Source of the DNA: Mojavia pulchra JT2-VF2
GTDB taxonomy: Bacteria; Cyanobacteriota; Cyanobacteriia; Cyanobacteriales; Nostocaceae
Direction of reading: 5' to 3'
Assembly: GCA_019359325.1 (NCBI GenBank)
Contig: JAHHHN010000037.1
Span: 1-47,373 of the forward strand
DNA: 47,373 nt
Below the pieces are notes generated by a model. It was not told where the DNA came from. It saw only the letters and a list, made by a program, of their open reading frames with translations, and ran no database searches. A program made the position numbers and the translations under genes. Below, piece by piece: positions 1 to 7,751 of the stretch (positions are counted from its first letter, which is position 1; every line of letters starts with the position of its first letter).

Positions 1-121
1 CATCTTTCAAAGCACGGGGGCATGGCTGCGGGAGTGGTTTCTCTCATGAGCTTCTTTCAATGTGAAAGCTTTGCTATTTAAGCATTATAGCCTTTTTTAC
101 TTTTTTGTTTTGTTTAAGTCC

Positions 122-205
122 CGTTAGGACTTACGCAAAAAACCTCTCAAACTCTCATTGCTCTGCGCCTCTGTGGTTCGATTTTCCGTAACCCGCGTGT
201 AAGTT
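122..205. repeat. Dispersed repeat, copy 1
   Basis: Begins GTTAGGACTTACGCAAAA and continues with CTCTCAAACTCT. A second copy with the same opening and the same CTCTCAAACTCT block lies at 18986-19055, just after ndhD4. The left end contains ACTTACGC and the right end GCGTGTAAGT, which is partly its inverse, so this is probably a small inverted-repeat element. Confidence 0.6.
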
Positions 206-238
206 TTGAAAATTTTTACCTTGCAGACCAGTCTTAAC

Positions 239-276
239 TATGAATTCTCTGCAATTATTGTTGCAGAGAATTCATA
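239..276. repeat. Perfect 16-bp inverted repeat hairpin
   Basis: The arm TATGAATTCTCTGCAA (239-254) and its exact inverse (261-276) flank a 6-nt loop, TTATTG. No T-tract follows on either strand, so a simple Rho-independent terminator is not supported. It could be a transcript-end stabiliser, a protein-binding site or a repeat-element relic. Confidence 0.75.
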
Positions 277-340
277 AGTCATGGTTAATTTATTAAATAC
301 TTAACTAAGAAGATATAGTTCTTGGTTTTCGTCATCCTCA

Positions 341-502
341 GAGGTTGTTTTAAAAGTGGTTTGCTGTGATTTTAGGCACTTATCGATCCCCCCTAACCCC
401 CCTTAAAAAGGGGGGAACCTTCTTCAAGTCCCCCTTGGAAAGGGGGATTTAGGGGGATCTCAAAGGATTTATACATCACCAAGGACTTTTAAAACATCCT
501 CT
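341..502. mobile_element. MITE-like element with 17-bp terminal inverted repeats
   Basis: The left terminus GAGGTTGTTTTAAAAGT (341-357) is matched, with one mismatch, by the inverse of the right terminus ending ACATCCTC (486-502). Inside is a second palindromic zone of C-runs and G-runs (GATCCCCCC at 385 to GGGGGATC at 452-459). The trinucleotide TCA directly abuts both ends and may be a target duplication, though three bases can match by chance. At 162 bp with no ORF it fits a non-autonomous miniature transposable element. Confidence 0.65.
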
Positions 503-661
503 CAAGTACGGCAACATACAGGTTTTGCAGTGGCTTAACTTGAGTGTATCAAGGCAAAATTGTAGCGATCGCGTTAGAGTTTGAGCAAATAGACATCAAG
601 TAGTTTAGCTTTCAAGTTATCATGAGGTCAGTTTAGAGCAATTATCAAATTTAATTCAACA

Positions 662-913
662 ATGCCAAAAACATATAAGGCTTGGTTGAAAGGAAGCCGT
701 TTAGAGTGGATTGATGAAGTACCTAAATTTGGAGAGCAGCAAATTCAAGTCCACGTGACATTTCCTGATAACGAAACAGCCCTAGAAACAAAGTCACGAG
801 GGCGGAGAATGGCTGAGATATTGAACAACCTCGCTACAAGTGAAGCTCCCAATATTGATCCAGTTGTGTGGCAAAGGGAAACCCGTCAAGACCGTTCACT
901 TCCAGGGCGATAA
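662..913 (+). CDS. Putative antitoxin of a VapBC-type pair
   Basis: An 83-residue hydrophilic protein whose TAA is followed with no gap by the ATG of a PIN-domain toxin gene. That is the usual antitoxin-first layout. The N-terminal half (KTYKAWLKGSRLEWIDEVP) looks like a small beta-rich antitoxin fold, and the C-terminal half is charged and probably wraps the toxin. The residue pattern does not place it in a named antitoxin family, so the role rests mainly on position. Such antitoxins normally repress their own promoter, but no operator was identified here. Confidence 0.7.
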   Translation: MPKTYKAWLKGSRLEWIDEVPKFGEQQIQVHVTFPDNETALETKSRGRRMAEILNNLATSEAPNIDPVVWQRETRQDRSLPGR

Positions 914-1297
914 ATGCTTCTCGATAGCAATATCATCATCTACTCTGCTCAACCAGAGTACCCCCAACTGAGAGATTTAATTGCTGAGTATACACCTGCG
1001 GTATCAGCACTCAGCTACCTTGAGGTGTTAGGCTATCATCTGCTTACAGAACAACAACGCCAGTATTTCGAGGAATTTTTTCAAGTTGCTCAGGTTTTAC
1101 CGATATCTCAAGATGTGTTAAACCAAGCGGTAATCCTGCGACAACAAAGGCGAATGACTTTAGGAGATGCGATTATTGCCGGGACTGCGTTGGTTCACGG
1201 ATTAATCTTGATAACGAGAAATATAGATGATTTTCGTTGGATTGCTCAACTTGAGTTGCTAAATCCTTTTGAGAATGATGAACCCGAAGTAGTTTAG
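914..1297 (+). CDS. vapC: PIN-domain ribonuclease toxin (VapC family)
   Basis: A 127-residue single PIN domain, the normal VapC length. The acidic residues expected to hold the metal are present: D4 in LLDSN, E37 in SYLEV, D85 in LGDAIIA and D105/D106 in RNIDDF. VapC toxins are Mg2+-dependent endoribonucleases that cut particular tRNAs or rRNA sites when freed from the antitoxin. The ATG abuts the stop of the upstream antitoxin gene, implying translational coupling. All catalytic positions look intact, so the toxin is probably active. The RNA target cannot be read from sequence. Confidence 0.88.
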   Translation: MLLDSNIIIYSAQPEYPQLRDLIAEYTPAVSALSYLEVLGYHLLTEQQRQYFEEFFQVAQVLPISQDVLNQAVILRQQRRMTLGDAIIAGTALVHGLILITRNIDDFRWIAQLELLNPFENDEPEVV

Positions 1298-1387
1298 CAA
1301 TTGTTTTTTATAATCAGTTTATTGAATAAATAATTGTCCTCAGATGGGAACAATAGGCTAAGACATTGCTGGAAGTCAACCCATACT

Positions 1388-2725
1388 ATGAGCATGACAA
1401 TTCTCAGTCTTCGAGCGGCCCTGCAAAGCCTTCCCGAAAACGCACCAGAAGCTATTATAAGCGGCAATTTTGCTCCTCACTTGTTGAGGGCGTTAGGGTT
1501 TCAATCTGAAGAAATTTATCCACAATATAACACTGGTGACGGTGCTGTTGATAAAGCAGCCAGAAAAACTACCGAAGATGATGTTTTTCTATACACCAAA
1601 TCTAATCCATACCTTCTATTGGAGTTAAAAGGAAGGGATGTTAACCTATCTGAAGATACCGCACAGTATCAAACAACAGTTAACCAACTGAAGCGTTATC
1701 TACTCGCGCCTAATTGCAAAACAGTGCAGTGGGGAATAATTACTAACTCCTGCCATATCCAACTGTTTCGTAAGCATGGGAAAGTAATTCATCCGGCAAC
1801 ACAATGTCTTGCAATTGATGCAGATAATATTGATAATGTAGTTGCTTCCATTAGGCAAAAAATTGAAAATCCTGTTAAAGCTCTAACCATTGCGGTTTAT
1901 AACAACAAGGGTGGAGTTGGAAAAACGACAACTACTGTCAATTTAGCAGCTATCTTAACTTTTTTAGGTAAAAAAGTTTTAGCAATTGATTTTGATCCTA
2001 ACCAACAAGATTTAACCAGTTCTTTAGGCCTTCCATTAAGTAAAGGCAGTGTGTTTGAGGCTCTAACAGAAAGAAATGTAGAACTTCAAACTACTCTACA
2101 CCCTTATAAATTTCCTCTAAAAAAGCTTAGTGCCGAACTGAGATTTGATGTTATTCCCGCCGATCAAGAACTGACATCTGTGCCTGAACATATCTTACTT
2201 AATCATCTGAGAAGTAACACTCTTCATCGCAAGCTAGAATTTTCAAGACAAGAATATGATTATATACTGATAGATTCGCCACCTAACTGGCGAGTATTTA
2301 GTCAACTGGCTGTTTATGCAGCTGATGTTGTTCTTATTCCCACAAAGCATAACAATCTTTTTTCTTTAGAAAATGCTGCAATGGCGATGAAGAAATTCAT
2401 TCCTGAAGTACAATCTAAAAAAGTTGATGGTAGCCCTATTCCCTTGCCAATATTCTTCAATGGCGAAAAGATTACGCCACCTAAACTGGCAGTTGCTCAA
2501 CAAGAAATTAATAACATTCTTAAAACTGCTAAAAAAGAGGGATTTAATTTACTTCCTTACTTCTATCCCAAGTATACCAATGCCAGCAGAGATCTTCGTA
2601 TTCATGAGGTTCCAAGCTACGCTAATATAGCTGATTCAGCTTTTTTGCGTATTCCTGCGGTTTATAGAGATCGATCTGCTCATGAATATTACAAAAATCT
2701 AGCTAAGGAGTATTTTTTACAATGA
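1388..2725 (+). CDS. PD-(D/E)xK nuclease-like domain fused to ParA/Soj ATPase
   Basis: A 445-residue two-domain protein. Residues about 1-150 resemble the N-terminal domain of type I restriction HsdR subunits: D64/D65 in TEDDVFLY and E79-x-K81 in LLLELKGRD form a D-(14)-ExK pattern typical of PD-(D/E)xK nucleases, followed by WGIITNSCHIQLFR. Residues about 160-445 are a ParA-type deviant-Walker ATPase, with KGGVGKTT at 174-181, AIDFDPNQQDL and then YILIDSPPNW. I chose ATG 1388 over the TTG at 1334 because the homologous part starts just after it and GGAAG lies upstream; ATG 1394 is also possible. The stop overlaps the next gene by 4 bp. The role may be DNA partition, plasmid maintenance or defence; the fusion itself is clear, the function is inferred. 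Confidence 0.8.
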   Translation: MSMTILSLRAALQSLPENAPEAIISGNFAPHLLRALGFQSEEIYPQYNTGDGAVDKAARKTTEDDVFLYTKSNPYLLLELKGRDVNLSEDTAQYQTTVNQLKRYLLAPNCKTVQWGIITNSCHIQLFRKHGKVIHPATQCLAIDADNIDNVVASIRQKIENPVKALTIAVYNNKGGVGKTTTTVNLAAILTFLGKKVLAIDFDPNQQDLTSSLGLPLSKGSVFEALTERNVELQTTLHPYKFPLKKLSAELRFDVIPADQELTSVPEHILLNHLRSNTLHRKLEFSRQEYDYILIDSPPNWRVFSQLAVYAADVVLIPTKHNNLFSLENAAMAMKKFIPEVQSKKVDGSPIPLPIFFNGEKITPPKLAVAQQEINNILKTAKKEGFNLLPYFYPKYTNASRDLRIHEVPSYANIADSAFLRIPAVYRDRSAHEYYKNLAKEYFLQ

Positions 2726-3414
2726 ATAGTCTCAGCGATATTGGAAATTTAATGCATTTATATTTGGATGAAATTGACCCTGGTGAAGGAACTGATGCGC
2801 CTGAATTTTTAATCAAAGCATCAGCCCATTTACTTAACCAAAAAGGAGGCCGCAATTGGATTCCAGTTATTGTAAAAGAAACTGGCGAAGATAAGTATCA
2901 AGTAATTGCTAACTCTTTCATTTATGCGATTGCAGAAGAGGCTGGCTTAGATCGCGTTTGGTGCATTATTACTGATGGTAGTGATGAGACAGTTGAAGTA
3001 ACAAAAATACTTGCAGGGGAAGAAATTCCAAAAATCAATCTTTCTAAAGCATCTAGGGATGAAATTAAAGCAGCATTAGAGTATTTAGTCAAACAACCAG
3101 ACAGCGCTCTCAAAGCAGTTAAACCTGCTATAGCTACAAACCGGATTGATGAAGCTCCTCGTCAATATTGGAAGACATTAGAGCCAATCATTAATCTGAA
3201 ATGTGGAATTACCAAAGGTAAAAAACTTGATGCTTTAAATCAAGTTTTTTATCTGACTCCTCAACCAATGCCGCCTACGATTACCGATACTAAGATTCTC
3301 AAAACAATGTCAACGGCTGATCTAAAAGTAATGGCGAAGAAACGAGGCATTACTGGCATCAATAAGATGAAAAAAGACGATCTTGTTGATGCATTGAGTA
3401 AGCCTTTAAAATAA
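2722..3414 (+). CDS. ParB-like protein with Rho_N/SAP-like C-terminus, partner of ParA
   Basis: A 230-residue protein whose ATG overlaps the ParA stop (ATGA), so the two are translationally coupled. Residues about 45-85 (NWIPVIVKE, KYQVIANSFIYA, RVWCII) have the strand-helix rhythm of the ParB/sulfiredoxin fold, but the GxHR-type nucleotide-binding motif is not obvious. Residues about 193-229 (MSTADLKVMAKKRGITG, then KKDDLVDAL) match the Rho N-terminal or SAP-like helix-extended-loop-helix that binds nucleic acid. The layout suggests a DNA-bound adaptor that works with the upstream ATPase. The middle (about 100-190) is unrecognised. Confidence 0.65.
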   Translation: MNSLSDIGNLMHLYLDEIDPGEGTDAPEFLIKASAHLLNQKGGRNWIPVIVKETGEDKYQVIANSFIYAIAEEAGLDRVWCIITDGSDETVEVTKILAGEEIPKINLSKASRDEIKAALEYLVKQPDSALKAVKPAIATNRIDEAPRQYWKTLEPIINLKCGITKGKKLDALNQVFYLTPQPMPPTITDTKILKTMSTADLKVMAKKRGITGINKMKKDDLVDALSKPLK

Positions 3415-3642
3415 AGAGAAGACAACAGAGCGATCGCCCAGTATTAACAGTGCGATCGCATTTAATTCCGCCCAGAGGAATGCAACAAATTAATATTTTA
3501 AAACAAGACTAACTTTGGCAACTTGGTATTAAAGAGGAGTATCTTAACTTTTGCGTAAAATCGTGGCGAATTGAAAATTGGAATTTTAACACAAAGAAGC
3601 GCAAAGATACGCAAATAATTTGCTACAAATTAATCAAAGGTA

Positions 3643-4863
3643 TCACTTCATCAAAGGAACAGTAGAGCCAGCAAAATGAATTTCTTTAGCAGCATTAAGT
3701 CCAGATTCTAATGCTCCTTGAACCCAGCCTCTCGTTTTGGAAGTATGGTCTCCAGCAAAATAAATCTTTCCTTCTGATTTCCCTAATTCTGAAAATAGTT
3801 TCTTCTCCTGTTCCTCTGTTGGATAGGCCCAGCCTCCTTTTGACCAGATATCTTTTGTCCATGAATAAAAGTGCGATCGCACAGAATAATTAGTTACCCC
3901 AGGCAGAATCTTCTCCCAATGCTGGAGTAATTTTGTCTGTTGAGCTTTGCCCTCAAAAGCATCGATATCAAGAGCTTTTTTTCCTTTGAGATAGGCATGA
4001 AGAATACCTGTCTTTTCAGGTTTATCCCAAGTAGTATGCCACAGTTCTTCATCCTCGAAAAATCCCCACCCATTTAAGTTATCTTTTTCCCAGAACCGAT
4101 TAGGAAATTTAACAAAGCAACGGGTTGCTGCTCGATAGTTATATCCTCCTGCGGCCGCCTGTTTTTTTGCTGGAGATAGGTCAGGTGAAAAAGTAATCTG
4201 ATTTAAGACGGTTAATGGGACAGTACACAACACAAAATCACCAAGATATTGTTGCCCTGACAAGCACGACACTTCAACACCATTAGATGTTTGTACAATC
4301 CGAGCAACAGGATCATCAAGTTTAATTTTGTCTGTCAATGCTTGGGCGAATGCTTGGGGAAGTAAATCAAATCCATCCGTCAGTTTTTGAATCTCTTGTG
4401 GACGGATTTGTGGTTGATTTTGAAATAGTTCTTTCGCTGTGACTAATATACGTTTTCCGTCCTTCATCGTGAGATATTTCCCAGATGTCGGCGCAAATTG
4501 TGAAAGTCTTAAACCAAAATGTTTAATGTAACTAAGGGTTAAATGATGATTTGGTGGGATTCTAGCCGCTCCAAGTTCTACTAAATCCCCTCCTTGAAAG
4601 GCTCCTCGCAGGGTTAACACTCTACCACCGACACGTTTCCTTGCTTCTAAAATGGTGACATCATGACCAACTGCTGTTAATTCATACGCTGCCACTAAAC
4701 CGGAAATACCTGCACCAATAATAAGTACTTTTCGACGCGGCAATCCTTTGGGCAAAGCGCCGGGGGAAGCTGGTTTTTGGGCTTGTACTTGATCGTAGGT
4801 GACAGTTGCGGCAATGGCGAGAGTACTCCGCAATAAAAACTGACGACGATTCAGGTTGAACAT
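3643..4863 (-). CDS. Tat-exported FAD-dependent amine oxidase
   Basis: A 406-residue flavin amine oxidase. The N-terminus carries a twin-arginine signal (NRRQFLL, R6-R7, then a hydrophobic stretch and AQA), so the folded flavoprotein should be exported to the periplasm or thylakoid lumen. The FAD Rossmann motif GAGISG is at 50-55, with E73 for the ribose and RVGGR at 78-82. The C-terminal FAD motif (YFAGDHTS, then [10 protein letters not shown]) is near 368-390. The family oxidises amines or L-amino acids to imines with release of H2O2. It is somewhat shorter than typical L-amino-acid oxidases but has both FAD ends. The substrate is unknown. It stands alone and convergent to the upstream ParA module. 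Confidence 0.85.
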   Translation of the reverse strand: MFNLNRRQFLLRSTLAIAATVTYDQVQAQKPASPGALPKGLPRRKVLIIGAGISGLVAAYELTAVGHDVTILEARKRVGGRVLTLRGAFQGGDLVELGAARIPPNHHLTLSYIKHFGLRLSQFAPTSGKYLTMKDGKRILVTAKELFQNQPQIRPQEIQKLTDGFDLLPQAFAQALTDKIKLDDPVARIVQTSNGVEVSCLSGQQYLGDFVLCTVPLTVLNQITFSPDLSPAKKQAAAGGYNYRAATRCFVKFPNRFWEKDNLNGWGFFEDEELWHTTWDKPEKTGILHAYLKGKKALDIDAFEGKAQQTKLLQHWEKILPGVTNYSVRSHFYSWTKDIWSKGGWAYPTEEQEKKLFSELGKSEGKIYFAGDHTSKTRGWVQGALESGLNAAKEIHFAGSTVPLMK

Positions 4864-5306
4864 AGAGGCGGAATTATTGATTGGGGAAGGACAGCAATTT
4901 AGGGTATTCTTATTTCTCGACTAGTAATGTTTCCTCATCATCTTTGAGATGTCTTTTTGTCTGGGCAACAACTACTGCATCTAATATCTTGAATGCTGTT
5001 TCAAAGTCCATTGCTCAGGATTGAATTACAACTGTTTATAAATTTAGCTACAACCAGAGTTTTTAACTTTCCAGATTTTTCCCTAACAAAATTTAAATAG
5101 CTGAAATCCAGACTGCACCTGCTTAGGAACTTCCAACTAAAAAAATATCCCATCGCATTGAGGGCGGGGGAGCAGGGGGAAGGAACAGTCGTGTTGAACC
5201 AGAAATTGGAATAATTTATTTTTTGGATTTCCCTTAAGGGAGGATTACTCTCCTTAAATTTTATTAATTCACCTTACTTAACATTTTTTGTAGTTTAATT
5301 TTTTAG
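4864..5306. other. Intergenic, with one short minus-strand reading frame
   Basis: Apart from the 33-codon frame at 4910-5011, no coding region is evident. It contains a GGGGGAGCAGGGGGAAGG purine run near 5164-5181. Confidence 0.5.
4910..5011 (-). pseudogene. Short stump resembling the N-terminus of vWA-MoxR-associated (vMAP) proteins
   Basis: A 33-codon frame that starts MDFETAFKILDAVVVAQTK and stops soon after RHLKDDEE. From memory, large cyanobacterial conflict-type proteins of the vMAP class begin with a similar pattern (M-x-F-E-x-A-L-x-x-x-D-x-x-V, then R-x-L-S-x-x-E). Here the frame ends after about one helix pair, so it would be a truncated remnant. No clear Shine-Dalgarno sequence precedes the ATG. 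The similarity is a recollection, not a computed alignment, and the stretch could be a chance ORF. Confidence 0.3.
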
Positions 5307-5475
5307 ATGTTGAAACTCGTACAAAGCACACTAGAGTACCGTAAGATTCAATCTTATGAGTATTTATCGACTACGAATGATGTTTTAGAGGGGTGATGCT
5401 ATCGGTACTCTGTGTGAGATTGACGATGCGATTGATCAGTATGAACTTTTGACCCAACAAGCTACTGAGGTTTGA
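5307..5475 (+). pseudogene. Frameshifted small gene (about 55 codons)
   Basis: From ATG 5307 the frame reads MLKLVQSTLEYRK, continues through YEYLSTTNDVLEG and stops at TGA 5394. In the next frame the coding sense continues as DAIGTLCEIDDAIDQYELL to a TGA at 5473. Removing one G from the GGGG run at 5390-5393 joins the two into one 55-residue reading frame. The continuation abuts the ATG of the next ORF (one base between), as in an operon. Function is unknown. It could be a true frameshift mutation, a sequencing error in a homopolymer, or two chance ORFs. Confidence 0.45.
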
Positions 5476-5476
5476 A

Positions 5477-5875
5477 ATGGAACAAGAAATTAAACAAGCT
5501 ATAGATCTGGCTAATCCTCAAATTGTGCCAGAACCAGAGCCAAAACCCGAACCACCACCAAAAATAACAATTTATGATTTGGCAGATTTGCTGGCTAAGA
5601 ACGAACCACCTAAAAAGTAAAAGTACCCAGAAGTTAAGAGCAACCCAAGGCTTGCGAATGTGGCATTGATTTTAGCTCTGGTTCTGGTTGCAATCATCTT
5701 CAGTCAATGGGATATTACGTTTGAATTTGGCGATCGCACATTAGTTTATTCATCTGTAACTCTTACATCAATACTCCAGAAGGCTTCTTCTTGGGCACAA
5801 AACTTCAAATTTTGGACGCGATCGCCTCACACCCCAATTCAATCAATTAATTGTCCGCCAAAACTTAGAAGCTGA
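5477..5875 (+). pseudogene. Small membrane-protein gene split by an in-frame TAA
   Basis: ATG 5477 opens a 47-codon frame rich in Pro and Glu (VPEPEPKPEPPPK, then IYDLADLLAKNEPPKK), ending at TAA 5618-5620. The same frame continues without a further stop through NVALILALVLVAIIFSQWD, a good transmembrane segment, to a TAG/TGA region at 5875. Read through, it gives a protein of about 131 residues with a cytosolic Pro-rich N-part, one membrane helix and a tail. Alternatively the second half is its own gene from the GTG at 5660. No family was recognised. It follows the frameshifted ORF by one base. Confidence 0.4.
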
Positions 5876-5925
5876 TCAACAAGGATTAAAAGATTACCTA
5901 AACTGAAAGCTTTAAACCTCACTGA

Positions 5926-6585
5926 TCACAACAATCCCCGATAACGAATAAAAACCAAAATCACCGCCCACGACCCCAACGCGACTTTGACCGCGACTAG
6001 GATATTGAGCAAGGGGATAACCCCTCCACTGACAAGTGCGCCCAACTCTCCGTGCGGTAACTCTACTCCAACCAAAGTTATAACCGCCAGTACAATGAAA
6101 ACTAGAACCGAAACTTTCTCCCATGTAGCGGCGTGCCAACGCTGGTAGATTCCTTGCATCCACTGCGATGATGAGGTAATTGCAACCAGGCCGATCGCTG
6201 TTCCGCCCGCCACCCCAGCCGCAAAACCACCGCCGGGACTGAGATGCCCCCGAATCGCTAGTTCGATACCTACCAAAGAAGTAATGGTGGCTCCCAGACG
6301 TGCCAGAACAATTGATGGTTGATCGGTGAACTGATAGATCGCGCAGAACGGCCCTTCATTCGCCAGCAGAAAATGGGCACCCATTACCGCGATCGTAAAT
6401 ACCACCACTTCAAAGATAGTGTCATACAGGCGATTCCTGAGAATGATACCTGTAACTGCATTAGGTACCCCACTATCTTGTACAACCGATTCGACGATCG
6501 AGAACGATAAGTCCGGTGCCGGATTGGGCATGATCAGGAATTTGACGTACAGTGCTATCCCCGCTGCAATATAGACCCATTTCAT
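5926..6585 (-). CDS. mrpB: Mrp/Mnh cation antiporter subunit B with MbhE-like N-terminus
   Basis: A 219-residue multi-span protein. Residues about 1-85 (VTGIILRNRLYDTIFEVVVF, ending near 65) look like the MbhE-type segment that in larger systems sits at the end of MrpA. Residues about 90-219 are the MnhB domain, with LVGIELAIRGHLSPGGGFAAG. Subunit B belongs to the membrane complex that exchanges Na+ for H+. It is the last gene of the operon and is separated from the preceding subunit by 202 bp that contain a MITE-like element, the only large gap in the cluster. Confidence 0.82.
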   Translation of the reverse strand: MKWVYIAAGIALYVKFLIMPNPAPDLSFSIVESVVQDSGVPNAVTGIILRNRLYDTIFEVVVFTIAVMGAHFLLANEGPFCAIYQFTDQPSIVLARLGATITSLVGIELAIRGHLSPGGGFAAGVAGGTAIGLVAITSSSQWMQGIYQRWHAATWEKVSVLVFIVLAVITLVGVELPHGELGALVSGGVIPLLNILVAVKVALGSWAVILVFIRYRGLL

Positions 6586-6677
6586 ATAGCAATCCTATCT
6601 GAGTTGTGAAAAATATTTTGTTTAACGAACCGCAAAGGAGGCGAAGAAGGAGAGGAGAAAAAATTTCATGAATGATT

Positions 6678-6794
6678 TAAGTAAGTCGGCACAATAAAAC
6701 CAAACTGTGTGAAGTAAAGTAAACAAGGATCAAATCCTTTTTCCCCCTGCCCCCTGCCTTATCCCAACGATAATTATTTACGCCGACCTACTTA
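6678..6794. mobile_element. MITE-like element, family B copy 1
   Basis: The ends TAAGTAAGTCGGC (6678-6690) and GCCGACCTACTTA (6782-6794) are inverted repeats with one mismatch. The body contains ACCAAACTGTGTGAA and CTTATCCCAACGATAATTATT. Near-identical copies are at 43554-43669 and, diverged, at 46931-47042. The right end overlaps the stop codon of the MrpA-like gene read on the minus strand. Confidence 0.75.
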
Positions 6795-7402
6795 GGACTG
6801 CTATAGATGTTTTCCCCTGAGTTTGGTGCATTTTCATAGGTCAAGATTGTCGCTGGTGACGAAAGTTCGGCTTTCATGATGTCATAGAGGCGTCGAACTC
6901 TGGTCGTGGTGTGATAGAGTGGCGCATGGTCTTGGTCATCGTGTTCCGATCGCGATCGCTTCTTACAGGTCGCATGGATTTCTTTGTCCATCAACGCTCG
7001 GTACAAGGCCTGCCTATTCGTGTACGGGACTAGCTCAAGACGCATATAGTGTTTGTCAAAAATTGTGCGTAATTCATCGATCAATTGTCCAAAATGGCGT
7101 TCTGCTTTGCCGTCTTGCAGAGAATCTTCATCTGGCTCGATCGCACTCTCTTCGATCACGCCAAGACGCATGACCAGCGATGAACGCACCGCGATCGCAT
7201 AAAGTGTAATCGCCAGCAGGGTACCCATCAATGCTTGGGTCAAAGCGACATCCGCCGCCCCCAAAACTGCAAATACCAATGCCGCCACCGCTCCCAGTAT
7301 TCCTTGGATGACTAGGGCATGGTATGGATTGGACTGAAGTACCAGCATGAACGCGGATAACGGCAACAGGGCAGTGATGATATAAACATAGCTATCATTC
7401 AT
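6788..7402 (-). CDS. MrpA C-terminal module (DUF4040/MbhD-like subunit)
   Basis: A 204-residue protein that starts MNDSYVYIITALLP. The ATG at 7402 overlaps the mrpG stop by 8 bp, which favours it over upstream in-frame starts. Residues about 1-75 are three hydrophobic segments with LGAADVALTQALMGTLLAI, the DUF4040 signature found in the C-terminal part of MrpA and in MbhD of membrane-bound hydrogenases. Residues about 90-204 are hydrophilic and charged with no recognised fold. No NuoL-like MrpA body is attached or nearby. The last codons (Pro-Lys-stop) lie inside the MITE-like element, so the C-terminus was probably set by that insertion. Confidence 0.75.
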   Translation of the reverse strand: MNDSYVYIITALLPLSAFMLVLQSNPYHALVIQGILGAVAALVFAVLGAADVALTQALMGTLLAITLYAIAVRSSLVMRLGVIEESAIEPDEDSLQDGKAERHFGQLIDELRTIFDKHYMRLELVPYTNRQALYRALMDKEIHATCKKRSRSEHDDQDHAPLYHTTTRVRRLYDIMKAELSSPATILTYENAPNSGENIYSSPK

Positions 7403-7673
7403 GGTCACCCTCGCTGCTAGAACAGTATGCCAACACATACCCCAGCACTGTATTCCAGATTGCCAAGGAGATAATGCCAAGGATGAGCAGTGGCCATTCA
7501 CTAGGTATCTTCAGGAGCAGCCCGACAATGATACTCATCGAGCCAAGCGTATCTGCAACCGAAAGACTATGCAGCTTGAATAATACTGAGCGATCGCCGA
7601 CCAGGGGCAATGTTCCCCAAAACCAGAAGCCGATTCCTACGCTTATGCAGATATAACTAAACAGGTCTATCAT
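7395..7673 (-). CDS. mrpG: Mrp antiporter subunit G
   Basis: A 92-residue, three-helix protein with GTLPLVGDRSVLFKLHSLSVADTLG, the MnhG/MrpG/PhaG pattern (R/K-L-H-x-x-x-x-D-T-L-G). Length is normal. It is a small membrane subunit needed for assembly and activity of the Mrp Na+/H+ antiporter. The 3' end overlaps the next subunit gene by 8 bp; 78 bp separate it from mrpF. Confidence 0.85.
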   Translation of the reverse strand: MIDLFSYICISVGIGFWFWGTLPLVGDRSVLFKLHSLSVADTLGSMSIIVGLLLKIPSEWPLLILGIISLAIWNTVLGYVLAYCSSSEGDHE

Positions 7674-7751
7674 AAGTAGTTGGGCAAAATTAAATTCATT
7701 CGTAAAGACAGGGAACAGGAAAACAATATGTGTATGTGTAATTAATTTTGT

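Larger units (their letters stand above)
1..661. other. Intergenic region with repeats
   Basis: No convincing gene. It holds, in order, a copy of a dispersed repeat (about 122-205), a strong hairpin (239-276) and a MITE-like element (341-502). A frame open from base 1 to a TAA at 79-81 could be the tail of an upstream gene but is too short to identify. Confidence 0.6.

Noticed and set aside
1-81. Frame open from base 1 to TAA 79-81
   Set aside because: 26 residues with no recognisable motif; may be the tail of an upstream gene but cannot be supported.
1334-1387. TTG-initiated N-terminal extension of the ParA fusion
   Set aside because: The 18 extra residues look non-homologous, and ATG 1388 has an acceptable upstream GGAAG.
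5912-6163. Minus-strand ORF inside mrpB
   Set aside because: Frame shadow of mrpB with no coding character of its own.
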